Below are positions 44,295-51,965 of a stretch of DNA of 51,965 nt, piece by piece. Source of the DNA: Desulfuromonadaceae bacterium (GTDB lineage: Bacteria; Desulfobacterota; Desulfuromonadia; Geobacterales; Pseudopelobacteraceae). Within the stretch, counting starts at the first letter, position 1, and each line of letters opens with the position of its first letter. The translations under genes were made by a program, and so were the position numbers. The stretch is taken from NCBI GenBank assembly GCA_028688955.1, contig JAQTXD010000017.1, positions 1 to 51,965 of the forward strand. Reading direction: 5' to 3'. The notes beneath the pieces are model-generated. The model saw only the letters and a list, made by a program, of their open reading frames with translations. It made no database searches and was not told where the DNA came from.

Positions 44295-46172
44295 TTATTT
44301 GGAAACTGCCTTTTTTGCCGCCGAAGACTTCTTCGCAGTACCGGATTTTTTTGATCTCTTAGAGCTTTTTTTGCTTTTTCTGGATGAGCCTTTTTTACCT
44401 TTGGTGATTTTACGCGGTTCAGGGTTGAACTCGTCACGAATATTATTGAGCAGCACCGATGTTTCTTCCATGCTCGGGTCAGCTTTTTTGGCAGCTTCAA
44501 GAGTCTCTTTCGCCTCACTCAGCCGGCCGGTCTTCATGTACAGCCGACCAAGTGCATTCAGCGCTCTGGCATTGTCAGGTTTCAGCTCAATTGATTTTTT
44601 GTAGGCAGAAATTGCATTATCATACTCTTTTTTAAAATCATAAATTAACCCCAGCTTGTAATGGGTAACCGGGTCATCGGGGCTCAAATCAACCGCCTCT
44701 TTGAGCAGAGCCGTAATTTCATCATACTGCTTGTTTTTCACATAGATGGAGATGAGTGCAGTACGCGCTTCGCTATCATCTTTATGAACGGAGAGTGCTT
44801 TTTTATAGTGGGCAATTGCTTTGTCATTATCACCTTTTTGCGCATACAGAGCGGCTATTTCCCGATTTGCATCACCATCGTTCGGGCTGTAGGTCAGCAC
44901 GGAGTTGTATGACGAAAGCGCCAGTCCGGCCTCCTTGCTTTTGGCAAAAATCCGTGCCAGCTTGAGATGAATATCTGGACTTGCAGGGCGCAGTTTGAGA
45001 AATTCGGAATACTGCTCTACCGCTTCCTGAAATAATCCACGGGAAAAACGAATGTCACCAAGCCGTAAATGAGCATCCGCATTTGCCGGATTTGCTGTTA
45101 TCGCACGTTTATAGGCTACAACCGCTTCGTCAATCTGCTGCTTCTTTTCATAGAGGATCCCCAAATTCAGGTACACATCGCTGTTAGTACTGTTGCGATG
45201 CGCCGCTTCCCTGTACGCTTCGATCGCTTCTGCATCTTTTCCGGCAGCACGGTACAAATGCCCCAGTTTCTCGTATGAGACTATTTCTTCGGGGTGATCT
45301 TTAATAGCGGCCTTAAGGTTTTCTATCTCCTTGTCGGCCCCGCTCGCCTCCGTTTTTCCGGCCGGCTTCTGAACCGATTGCACAAGCTTGCTTTTACCAC
45401 CGAGAAGTGAGTGATAGTCCGCCAGCTTTGTATCACCCTTCTTCTCGTAGATACCGGCCAGCATCAGGTGGATGTCGCGATTCTGAGGTGCGCCCGCTTC
45501 CCCCCGTTTCAGTTGTTCGAGAGCTTTATCAACTTCGCCTCGCTGGAGGTAGATTGACGCAATGCCGATGTGGGCTTTTGCCGAACCGGGATCGGCGGCA
45601 AGCGCCCTGCGGTATTCATCAAGTGCCTTATCTGACTGGTTCGAGGCAAGGTATACTTCTGCCAGTCCGACAAATATGGAGGCATCACCCGGCAGTTCAC
45701 GACCGGCTTCGTTGTAATGATACGCAGCCAGTGAATAGACTTTTTGAGCGGCTAAAATCTGCGCAAGTGCTTTGTGATACTGTGGGCTTGAAACGGAGGC
45801 AAGTCCTCGAGTGAGTTCAACGGACGCTTCATCATTCATCCCTTTCTGTGCATAGAGAAGCCCCAGATTGCCACTGGCACGGGCAAAGGAAGGCATTTGC
45901 TGCAGCACACGGCGATATTCTTCAATAGCACCGTCAAAATTGCTGACCCGCTCCATCTGAAGTGCAGAAACATAGTGGGCGGCAGCACCGTCAGGACAGA
46001 GGGTAAGAATTTTTGCCTCGGTCTGACGCATTTGTGCCTCATCATGGATAGAGTCCAGCGTGCCGGCGATTTCTAACGCTTCTTTACAGGTATCCGGGTT
46101 CAAGCCCCAGCTGAATCCTGTCAAAAGAAGCACTGAGCTCAGCAATAAAAGGTATGTTAGCAGTATCTTCAT
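44295..46172 (-). CDS. Exported TPR-repeat protein with a lysine-rich C-terminal tail
   Basis: A 625-residue protein starting at ATG 46172 with GAGGGA upstream (an in-frame ATG at 46232 would add 20 residues before the signal). The N-terminus is a signal peptide or anchor (LLTYLLLLSSVLLLTGFSWG). Residues 60-560 are many 34-residue TPRs, roughly fifteen judged by spacing (for example LGLLYAQKGMNDEASVEL, LGDIRFSRGLFQEAVEQY, LGRLYMKTGRLSEAKETL). The last 41 residues are almost all Lys, Ser and Ala (KKSSKRSKKSGTAKK), like a histone-type basic tail. A scaffold role is likely. It is 69 bases upstream of the GH13 gene on the same strand, so they may share a transcript. Confidence 0.88.
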   Translation of the reverse strand: MKILLTYLLLLSSVLLLTGFSWGLNPDTCKEALEIAGTLDSIHDEAQMRQTEAKILTLCPDGAAAHYVSALQMERVSNFDGAIEEYRRVLQQMPSFARASGNLGLLYAQKGMNDEASVELTRGLASVSSPQYHKALAQILAAQKVYSLAAYHYNEAGRELPGDASIFVGLAEVYLASNQSDKALDEYRRALAADPGSAKAHIGIASIYLQRGEVDKALEQLKRGEAGAPQNRDIHLMLAGIYEKKGDTKLADYHSLLGGKSKLVQSVQKPAGKTEASGADKEIENLKAAIKDHPEEIVSYEKLGHLYRAAGKDAEAIEAYREAAHRNSTNSDVYLNLGILYEKKQQIDEAVVAYKRAITANPANADAHLRLGDIRFSRGLFQEAVEQYSEFLKLRPASPDIHLKLARIFAKSKEAGLALSSYNSVLTYSPNDGDANREIAALYAQKGDNDKAIAHYKKALSVHKDDSEARTALISIYVKNKQYDEITALLKEAVDLSPDDPVTHYKLGLIYDFKKEYDNAISAYKKSIELKPDNARALNALGRLYMKTGRLSEAKETLEAAKKADPSMEETSVLLNNIRDEFNPEPRKITKGKKGSSRKSKKSSKRSKKSGTAKKSSAAKKAVSK

Positions 46173-46403
46173 AACGGGAGTTCCCTCGACGTCTCTCTGT
46201 AGTGCGGCGGGATTATACACACCATCCGGCACTATTTCAATAATTTAGGCTAAATAGGCCATCAATACGACTAATTACGCGATGATCAGGCTGTTTCCCC
46301 CAGTGCGCCGTGGTATCATCGACAATGTAATTTACTGTTTTCTTTCACTCTGTTGTATTTTATTTCTACCTGTTTCGGACAGCTTTATCACATGAATTAG
46401 CAC

Positions 46404-46434
46404 AAAAAGGGGGTAGCGACGCGTCGGCTACCCC
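46404..46434 (-). terminator. Minus-strand terminator-like hairpin in the gap
   Basis: GGGGTAGC pairs with GCTACCCC, extended by GACG/CGTC with one bulge. On the minus strand it is followed by CTTTTTGTG. It would end a minus-strand transcript that begins somewhere in 46440-46890; no annotated gene supplies one. Confidence 0.7.
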
Positions 46435-46511
46435 GTAGAACATAATACTGCTAAAAAATTAGTTAAAATACTTACCCGGCCAGATGCAGGCCCTCCATCA
46501 TTCTTCGTCAT
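46428..46511 (-). CDS. Possible 27-residue peptide ending in the terminator hairpin
   Basis: A 27-codon frame (MTKNDGGPASGR...CSTG) starts at 46511 and stops at 46428, inside the terminator. Just upstream a strong GAGGAGGAGG site precedes ATG ACA GAA TTA TGA, a 4-codon leader (MTEL) whose stop overlaps this ATG as ATGA. The peptide has a hydrophobic C-terminal half. It may be a real peptide, a leader, or an sRNA; this is speculative. Confidence 0.25.
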   Translation of the reverse strand: MTKNDGGPASGRVSILTNFLAVLCSTG

Positions 46512-46597
46512 AATTCTGTCATCTTACCTCCTCCTCTCCAGTTTTGGTGTATCCGACCCTCAGTCGGCAAACCGGAATTTGAAAGGAGAATCACACG

Positions 46598-46651
46598 ATG
46601 GCAATAAAAATGACGGCTCCAAAGGGTATATGCGCACCATTTTCCCGATAG
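46598..46651 (+). CDS. Possible 17-residue peptide ORF
   Basis: ATG at 46598 follows GAAAGGAG by 9 bases and reads 17 codons (MAIKMTAPKG...) to TAG. Nothing identifies it. The strong ribosome site is the only support. It could be a leader for an uncharacterised transcript. Confidence 0.2.
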   Translation: MAIKMTAPKGICAPFSR

Positions 46652-46773
46652 CGTAAGAAGCGGAGTAGAAGTCCTCGACAACCTGATGATCACAAATTGA
46701 TCACACGATTGATTTATGCCGGAGCGCAGCAATATACGTGTGAAAATTCAGCACATTAAATTAAATCATATAA

Positions 46774-46881
46774 AATCAAGCACTTAGGTTAAGCACTTGA
46801 TTATTAGAGACAGTCCGTGGATAATGGGCACACTCTGATTTGTCACTAATCAAATCAGTACTACCAGGAACAGTGCCTGTC
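46774..46881 (+). promoter_or_regulatory. Repeat-rich leader of the HDOD gene
   Basis: Direct repeats AAGCACTT lie at 46778-46785 and 46791-46798, inside inverted ends AATCAAG/CTTGATT. A perfect 8-bp inverted repeat CTGATTTG/CAAATCAG lies at 46835-46842 and 46851-46858. GACAG (46809-46813) can pair with CTGTC (46877-46881), and CAGG/CCTG flanks a small loop between. These could be operators or leader RNA structure. Confidence 0.3.
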
Positions 46882-46888
46882 CGAGGAT

Positions 46889-47740
46889 ATGATGAATAGA
46901 GATCTGGAAATCATGATTATGACCGCGAGCGACCTCCCGACAATACCGGTCGTCGCCACGAAGGTCATGCAACTTGTCGAGAGTGAATCAGCGACGGCTG
47001 AGGAGTTGGCCAAGGTTGTCGCTTCCGACCCGGCAGTCGCCGCGCGCGTACTTAAAATATCAAATTCCTCCTTCTACGGATGTCAGCGCCAGATCCAGAC
47101 GCTCTCCCATGCGATTGTCGTACTTGGTTTTGGTACGCTGAAAAGCCTGGTTGTTGCTGCATCGGTCAAACAGGTGTATCAACCCTATGGACTGACTGAA
47201 AAAATGCTGTGGGAACATTCCTTCGGCGCAGGCCTGGCGGCACGTATCATTGCCAAGGAAACCCGTGCCGTGAGCGAGGAAGAAGCATTTCTCGGCGGGC
47301 TTTTCCACGATATCGGCAAAATCATCATGAATACCATGAATAGTCAGCAGTTTCAGTCCGTGATGCAAAAGTGCTACAACGACCAGATTACTTTTGAAGA
47401 GGCTGAACGCCAGGTGTATTCCTACACGCACTCAGAAGTGGGCGGACTGGTCATCAAAAAGTGGAATTTCCCTGACATGCTGATGCACGCTGTATTGAAC
47501 CACCATACTTTTGATTTTTCCGAGAACGAAGACCCGTACCAAACAAGGCTGACCTCTGTTGTCGGATTGGCCAATATGTTTTGTCACAAGGTGGGAATTG
47601 GCATACGAGAGCCAAATGATGAGCTGGATCTTCTCCAGACAGTCCCGGCAGAACGGCTGAATCTGGACGAAGAACGTATGGGAACTCTTCTGGAGCGATT
47701 TATGGAAGCATACGAAAAGGACAAGACCTTTTTCAATTAG
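46889..47740 (+). CDS. HDOD domain protein
   Basis: A 283-residue signalling-type protein dominated by an HDOD domain: LPTIPVVATKVMQLVESE at the start, VVASDPAVAARVLKISNSSFYG near 50, HAIVVLGFGTLKSLVVAASV near 72. HD residues appear in FLGGLFHDIGKI near 140 and HSEVGGLVIKKWNFPDML, so unlike many HDOD proteins it keeps an HD-type pair. HDOD proteins often act in signalling or stress in these bacteria. GAGG precedes the ATG. It is monocistronic, with the minus-strand small gene next. Confidence 0.9.
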   Translation: MMNRDLEIMIMTASDLPTIPVVATKVMQLVESESATAEELAKVVASDPAVAARVLKISNSSFYGCQRQIQTLSHAIVVLGFGTLKSLVVAASVKQVYQPYGLTEKMLWEHSFGAGLAARIIAKETRAVSEEEAFLGGLFHDIGKIIMNTMNSQQFQSVMQKCYNDQITFEEAERQVYSYTHSEVGGLVIKKWNFPDMLMHAVLNHHTFDFSENEDPYQTRLTSVVGLANMFCHKVGIGIREPNDELDLLQTVPAERLNLDEERMGTLLERFMEAYEKDKTFFN

Positions 47741-47769
47741 TACCGCAATCCGCACTGCTTGCCAGCAGA

Positions 47770-47979
47770 TTACCCAAACAGATCTTTCAAATAATCAATG
47801 ATCCCTTTTTTCTTTTTTTCTTCCGAACAGTTGCGTGCATCCTGCGATATTTCGATCACATCATCCTGCGGTGCAGGAGTACCACGCTTTGCATGACCGC
47901 CCGCAGATCTGCCGCCACTGTAACTTCCCCCTGCCGAAGTCCCTTGTGCCCCGCTAATCCCCTTGACCGGATCCGTCAT
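47770..47979 (-). CDS. Small uncharacterised protein, 69 residues
   Basis: MTDPVKGISGAQG..., with a Gly/Ser-rich N-terminus, then DDVIEISQDARNCSEE and a lysine-rich KKKKGIIDYLKDLFG end. I start it at 47979 with GGAGGT 7 bases upstream; the open frame reaches 48042. The middle IEISQDAR is slightly reminiscent of FlgM-type segments, but no family is claimed. It lies between two divergent or convergent genes and is monocistronic. Confidence 0.55.
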   Translation of the reverse strand: MTDPVKGISGAQGTSAGGSYSGGRSAGGHAKRGTPAPQDDVIEISQDARNCSEEKKKKGIIDYLKDLFG

Positions 47980-48079
47980 ACATCGCACCTCCATGTACCC
48001 GTTAAGATGAAAATTGATTTTATTGCTCTGAAATAGTATCATTGCGCCCTTATAACTTCAATGAAGGATACGCTAGCAA

Positions 48080-48586
48080 ATGATTCGCACAATACTTACC
48101 TACCCGAACCCGGAACTCAAGAAGAAATCCGCTCCGGTTACTATCATCACCGAGTCCATCCGGGGACTTGTCAAGGACATGGCTGAAACCATGTATGCCG
48201 CACCGGGAATCGGATTGGCAGCCCCTCAGCTCGGAGTCCACCAACGTATCATCATCATCGATATATCCGGTAAAAACGAGCCGCCTGATCTGATTGTTGC
48301 GATCAACCCGGTTATCGTTCACGCCGAAGGTGAGGCGTACGAAGAGGAAGGGTGTCTCTCCGTCCCTGACTATGCAGCCAATGTCAAGCGACATGCCAGG
48401 GTTACCGTCACGGCACTCGATATTGAAGGGGCCGAGCGGACCTGGGATGCCGACGATCTGCTCGCAATTGCGTTTCAGCACGAGATTGATCATTTGGACG
48501 GCATCCTCTTTGTCGACCATCTTTCGACTCTCAAGCGCGAGATTTTCCAGCGCAAAGCCCGCAAAGCGGCAGAGGAGCGACGATGA
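48080..48586 (+). CDS. def: Peptide deformylase
   Basis: Removes the N-formyl group from nascent proteins. The 168-residue metalloenzyme has all three motifs: GIGLAAPQLG near residue 43, EEGCLSVPDY near 90 with the metal Cys, and QHEIDHLDGILFVD near 133 with the two metal His and the catalytic Glu. It overlaps fmt by 4 bases (ATGA). Confidence 0.98.
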   Translation: MIRTILTYPNPELKKKSAPVTIITESIRGLVKDMAETMYAAPGIGLAAPQLGVHQRIIIIDISGKNEPPDLIVAINPVIVHAEGEAYEEEGCLSVPDYAANVKRHARVTVTALDIEGAERTWDADDLLAIAFQHEIDHLDGILFVDHLSTLKREIFQRKARKAAEERR

Positions 48587-49542
48587 CCGAATGGCGTACC
48601 ATATTCATGGGGACCCCCGAGTTTGCCTGTCCGACCTTGCAAAGGCTCATTCAACGCAATGATCAGGTAGTGGCGGTAATCACGCAGCCTGACCGGCCGA
48701 AAGGGCGCGGCCAGAAGCTGATGCCACCTCCGGTAAAGGAGTTGGCTGAAAAAAACGGCATCCCGGTACACCAGCCTCCAAAGGTACGGGATCCTGCATT
48801 TATCGAGATCATTCGCGAGCTGAAGCCTGACGTTATTGTTGTCGTGGCTTTTGGGCAGATTCTTCCCAAGGCATTGCTGGATATTCCGCTTCATGGCTGC
48901 ATCAATGTCCATGCCTCACTTCTGCCACGTTACCGTGGTGCCGCGCCACTCAACTGGTGCATCATCAATGGCGAGACCGAAACCGGTGTTACCACCATGC
49001 TGATGGACGTCGGCCTCGATACCGGAGATATGCTGCTGACACGCAAGACCGCGCTGGATGAGAACGAAGATATCTCATCCCTCCATGATCGCATGGCAAC
49101 GTTGGGGGCCGACCTGCTGTCAGAGACTCTTGACGGACTCGCGCAGGGCACCATTACACCGGTGCCACAGAACAATGCTGACAGCTGCTACGCCCCAATG
49201 CTCAAGAAGGAGGATGGCGTAATCAGCTGGTGCAGCAGCGCCCGAGCGGTTCACAACAAGGTTCGCGGTCTGGCCGTCTGGCCGGGTGCCTGCACAACCA
49301 TCGGTGACCAGGTTCTTAAAATTTTCCGTACAACCGTTGGCACTGCCTCTGGTGAACCGGGAACGGTGCTGCAGTCATCGAAAGGACAGCTTGAAGTCGC
49401 CTGCCAATCGGGGAGTCTTTTTTTACACGAATTGCAGCTTTCCGGTAAAAAACGCCTTGACAGTGTCCGGTTTCTGACTGGTTATCCCATCCCGGTCGGG
49501 ACTCTCCTCGGCAGTAATCTTCCTGAGGGTTCATTAGAGTGA
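48583..49542 (+). CDS. fmt: Methionyl-tRNA formyltransferase
   Basis: Formylates initiator Met-tRNA from 10-formyl-THF. The 319-residue protein begins TIFMGTPEFACPTLQRLI, has QPDRPKGRGQK, the catalytic segment HGCINVHASLLPRYRGAAPLNWCIINGETETGVT near 107, and DTGDMLL. The C-terminal OB-type domain is present and ends with the GEPGTVLQ region. It overlaps def and the DUF116 gene (GTGA), forming a translation-start operon. Confidence 0.98.
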   Translation: MTEWRTIFMGTPEFACPTLQRLIQRNDQVVAVITQPDRPKGRGQKLMPPPVKELAEKNGIPVHQPPKVRDPAFIEIIRELKPDVIVVVAFGQILPKALLDIPLHGCINVHASLLPRYRGAAPLNWCIINGETETGVTTMLMDVGLDTGDMLLTRKTALDENEDISSLHDRMATLGADLLSETLDGLAQGTITPVPQNNADSCYAPMLKKEDGVISWCSSARAVHNKVRGLAVWPGACTTIGDQVLKIFRTTVGTASGEPGTVLQSSKGQLEVACQSGSLFLHELQLSGKKRLDSVRFLTGYPIPVGTLLGSNLPEGSLE

Positions 49543-50342
49543 CGGCAGAAAAACCGGTCGCAGCATCTGCACCTCCGCGAAAGCGGCTCTTTATTACACT
49601 CATGGGCGTTACCTGCCTGATTGTGGTCGCCGTCATATTTCTGGCATGGTGGATCCCCAACCGCGGGCTTGCGAACATCCACCCCGGTCTGCCACATGTT
49701 GTCGGCACGATCATGGTCGTGCTCTCCGGCGCAGCAATACTTGGGACGGCACTTCTCGTACTGACCACCGCACTGGGAAAGGATATTTTCCTGACCCGAT
49801 TCATGCGTCTGGTTGTGATAAAATTTTTATTACCTGTGATCGAATTTGTAGGGAGGGTATTCGGACTCGATAAAGACCGTATTCGTCAGTCTTTTATCGC
49901 CATGAACAACAGCCTGGTGATTTCCCAGCGAATGAGGATTAAGCCGGACCGGATCCTGGTACTGTTGCCGCACTGCATCCAGCTGTCTGATTGTGAAATA
50001 AAGGTAACCGGCAACATCCACAAGTGTGTGCAATGTGGACGCTGCAGCATCAGGGGGCTTGTCGATATCGGGCGAAAATATTCGGTTGATATATCGGTCG
50101 CCACCGGTGGCACACTTGCCCGTAAAGTTATTGTCGAAAAGCGGCCGAAGCTGGTGTTGGCGGTCGCATGCGAGCGTGACCTGACCTCCGGAATCAAGGA
50201 TTGCTACCCGCTGCCGGTCATTGGCATCCTGAATGAGCGCCCTTTTGGCCCCTGCTTCAACACGGTCGTGGATGTGTCAAAGATTGATGAAGCCCTGAGC
50301 CAGATCATCCAGGGGGATGATGAACCGCAGGCATCTCCATAG
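49539..50342 (+). CDS. DUF116 family membrane protein with a cysteine cluster
   Basis: A 267-residue protein with two N-terminal membrane segments (RLFITLMGVTCLIVVAVIFLAWWI, IMVVLSGAAILGTALLVLTTAL). The cytoplasmic C-terminus has the cysteine cluster PHCIQLSDCEIKVTG and HKCVQCGRCSIRGL near residue 150, a likely Fe-S or zinc site. It ends ACERDLTSGIKDCYPLPVIG, with NERPFGPCFNT. It starts at GTG overlapping the fmt stop. The def-fmt-DUF116 arrangement suggests a link to initiation or formyl metabolism, but function is unknown. Confidence 0.85.
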   Translation: MTAEKPVAASAPPRKRLFITLMGVTCLIVVAVIFLAWWIPNRGLANIHPGLPHVVGTIMVVLSGAAILGTALLVLTTALGKDIFLTRFMRLVVIKFLLPVIEFVGRVFGLDKDRIRQSFIAMNNSLVISQRMRIKPDRILVLLPHCIQLSDCEIKVTGNIHKCVQCGRCSIRGLVDIGRKYSVDISVATGGTLARKVIVEKRPKLVLAVACERDLTSGIKDCYPLPVIGILNERPFGPCFNTVVDVSKIDEALSQIIQGDDEPQASP

Positions 50343-50448
50343 CCACTTCAACTCACACATGCAACACGGGCTCTACTATATTCTTGATAACAGGGCTGCA
50401 CAGCTGGACCAGTCAAACTGGATATAAACGACAAACACAGAGGTTCAC

Positions 50449-51795
50449 GTGGAAGTAACTCAAAAACAGAAAGTCAGCATGGTCAGTCTTGGCTGCCCCA
50501 AAAACCTGGTGGATGCGGAAGTCATGCTGGGAGTACTCTCGAAACAGGAATACGAAATTACCATGGACGAAAAGGACGCGGACGTTATTATAGTCAATAC
50601 CTGTTCGTTTATTAAGGAAGCCAAGCAGGAGAGTATCGATGCCATACTTGACCTGGCGGAACGGAAACATGATGGTCACTGTCACACGCTGATAGTTTCC
50701 GGCTGCCTGCCACAGCGTTACCAGGAGGAACTGGCCAAGGAACTGCCGGAAGTCGATATATTCATTGGCACCGGAGACTATCCCCGTATTGCCGAAATTC
50801 TGGCTGAAAAGAGCGGTACTGAGGGGCAACTGCGCTATGTCGGCGATCCCGACTTTATCTATGACGAAGAGCTGCCACGGCTGAACTCTTCTCCTGCCTG
50901 GTTTTCCTACCTCAAAATCGGTGAAGGCTGCTCGAACTGCTGTTCCTACTGCATTATTCCTAAGCTGCGCGGGGCCTACCGTTCACGACCTATCGACGCA
51001 CTGGTCGCCGAAGCGGAGCGACTGGTCGCACGCGGGGTCAAGGAAATCAATGTCATCTCCCAGGATATTACCCGTTACGGCAGTGATATGAATGACGGAA
51101 CCACTCTGGAATCGCTCGTCAAGCGGTTGGCCATGATTGATGGCCTGCGCTGGATTCGCCTGCTCTACGCCTATCCTGACGGTATTACCGACGGTCTGAT
51201 TACCCTGATTCGGGACGAACCGAAAGTGTGCAAATACCTGGATATTCCGATTCAGCATATTTCCGATCCGGTTCTGAAGGCCATGAAGCGGAGGAGCAGC
51301 GAGCAGCAGATCCGGGATCTGATTGCCAAACTGCGGAATGAAATACCCGGTATCGCACTGCGGACATCGCTGATTGTCGGCTTCCCGGGAGAGACCCTCG
51401 AAGATTTTGCCACGTTGACAAGTTTTGTTGAGCAGACCCGCTTCGATCGCCTGGGAGTATTCTGTTACTCTCGGGAGGAGGGAACACCTGCGGCAGAGAT
51501 GGCGGATCAGGTTTCGGAGCGCGTCAAGCGGGAACGGTACCGGAAATTGATGCGGGCCCAGGCACGGCTTTCCTTCCGTCACAATCGCACACTGATCGGT
51601 ACAACGGAGCAGGTCATTGTCGAGGGGTTCAGCGAAGAGACCGATCTCCTGCTCAAAGGACGCTCATCGCGCCAGGCACCCGACATAGACGGGCAGGTAT
51701 ATATCACCTCCGGGACGGCTGATATCGGTGAGATTGTCACCCTCAAAATCACCGACTCATCCGATTACGATCTGATTGGTGAGATCGTCGAGTAA
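50449..51795 (+). CDS. rimO: Ribosomal protein uS12 methylthiotransferase
   Basis: Radical SAM enzyme that adds a methylthio group to an Asp of ribosomal protein S12. The 448-residue protein has the UPF0004 N-terminal cysteines ([32 protein letters not shown]), the radical-SAM cluster CSNCCSYC near residue 160, and a C-terminal TRAM domain ([14 protein letters not shown]...). The GTG start has GAGG upstream. The next gene begins 9 bases after the stop. Confidence 0.97.
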   Translation: MEVTQKQKVSMVSLGCPKNLVDAEVMLGVLSKQEYEITMDEKDADVIIVNTCSFIKEAKQESIDAILDLAERKHDGHCHTLIVSGCLPQRYQEELAKELPEVDIFIGTGDYPRIAEILAEKSGTEGQLRYVGDPDFIYDEELPRLNSSPAWFSYLKIGEGCSNCCSYCIIPKLRGAYRSRPIDALVAEAERLVARGVKEINVISQDITRYGSDMNDGTTLESLVKRLAMIDGLRWIRLLYAYPDGITDGLITLIRDEPKVCKYLDIPIQHISDPVLKAMKRRSSEQQIRDLIAKLRNEIPGIALRTSLIVGFPGETLEDFATLTSFVEQTRFDRLGVFCYSREEGTPAAEMADQVSERVKRERYRKLMRAQARLSFRHNRTLIGTTEQVIVEGFSEETDLLLKGRSSRQAPDIDGQVYITSGTADIGEIVTLKITDSSDYDLIGEIVE

Positions 51796-51804
51796 CCGGA
51801 CCCC

Positions 51805-51965
51805 ATGAAATTAAATGCCAAGCTGATTATCATCATGCTCTCGTTGCTGGTTCTGGCGATGCTGACCCTCTTTATCCTCAACCAGTACGCTCAGACCGAC
51901 CTGGTCAATGAAATTCAGGACAGTTCCCAAGAGATATCCAAAGCAATCCAGATGAGTATCGAGGA
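51805..51965 (+). CDS. Start of a membrane protein, probably a sensor kinase or chemoreceptor (cut by window edge)
   Basis: The 53 visible residues begin MKLNAKLIIIMLSLLVLAMLTLFILNQ, a single N-terminal membrane segment, then NEIQDSSQEISKAIQMSIE, a coiled start. This is the usual opening of histidine kinases and methyl-accepting proteins, but only the first 50 residues are visible. It follows rimO by 9 bases. Confidence 0.55.
   Translation, partial: MKLNAKLIIIMLSLLVLAMLTLFILNQYAQTDLVNEIQDSSQEISKAIQMSIE

Larger units (their letters stand above)
46173..46888. other. 716-base gap with hairpins and tiny ORFs
   Basis: No standard-size gene was found. It holds a minus-strand terminator-like hairpin (46404-46434), two tiny ORFs on opposite strands (see next entries), and an inverted-repeat-rich leader near the HDOD start. 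A 74-codon minus-strand frame at 46508-46732 has no good ribosome site and looks spurious. Confidence 0.6.

Noticed and set aside
46508..46732. 74-codon minus-strand frame in the gap
   Set aside because: No ribosome site before its start and no domain; it overlaps the better-placed tiny ORFs.

Overview
The window is a chromosomal segment of an anaerobic, respiring delta-type proteobacterium, most like Geobacterales (Desulfuromonadota). The reasons are multihaem CXXCH cytochromes, a selenocysteine system, tungstate and molybdopterin genes, hisZ next to purA, a DUF116 gene after def-fmt, and the general protein style. I do not name a species. No rRNA, CRISPR array, insertion sequence, prophage or attachment site was seen. 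Genes are dense, often overlap by 4 bases (ATGA, GTGA, TTGA), and mostly carry clear ribosome binding sites.

Layout. 1-669: 5' part of an ABC-F ATPase gene (minus). 937-1662: periplasmic beta-carbonic anhydrase. 1833-5876: four coupled genes for an ABC-2 exporter (lipoprotein membrane-fusion protein, ATPase, permease) plus a lipoprotein alpha/beta hydrolase. 5897-7709: minus-strand macrodomain protein, a ferredoxin-like protein and a YgbA_NO-type protein with an FNR/DNR-like palindrome upstream. 7928-18726: a selenium, molybdenum and tungsten maturation region. It holds selA, selB, the selenocysteine tRNA, mobB behind a structured leader, two six-haem cytochromes around a small Cys-bearing protein, an fdhD-mobA fusion, tungstate transporter genes tupB and tupC, moaA and a MOSC gene. 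Together these would supply the parts for selenocysteine- and Mo/W-dependent enzymes such as formate dehydrogenase, although no such enzyme lies in the window.

18926-25076: ftsK, a nitrilase-family amidase, a zinc-dependent phospholipase C-like exoprotein (minus), a family-4 uracil-DNA glycosylase and a CCA-adding-type nucleotidyltransferase. 25223-27085: acyl-CoA synthetase. 27108-29811 (minus): a TPP-riboswitch operon thiS-thiG-thiE with a YhcC-type radical SAM gene. 30001-33423: PilZ protein, a BioD/Pta-like P-loop protein, FlbD, MotA and MotB. 33462-36708 (minus): methyltransferase, ttcA, and metX under a SAM-I riboswitch. 36872-40603: a lipoprotein, then hisZ-purA ending in a strong bidirectional terminator. 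40692-46172 (minus): a very large GH13-type protein and a TPR protein with a lysine-rich tail. 46173-46888 is a long gap with hairpins and tiny ORFs. 46889-51965: HDOD protein, a 69-residue protein (minus), def-fmt-DUF116, rimO, and the start of a probable sensor gene.

The most interesting points are the candidate structured RNA ahead of mobB, the FdhD-MobA fusion, the twin hexahaem cytochromes inside the Mo/W region, the FNR/DNR-like box with a ferredoxin carrying a CCG motif, the GH13 protein with an altered catalytic region, and the hairpin-rich gap at 46.2-46.9 kb. All functions are inferred from sequence; no database search was run.
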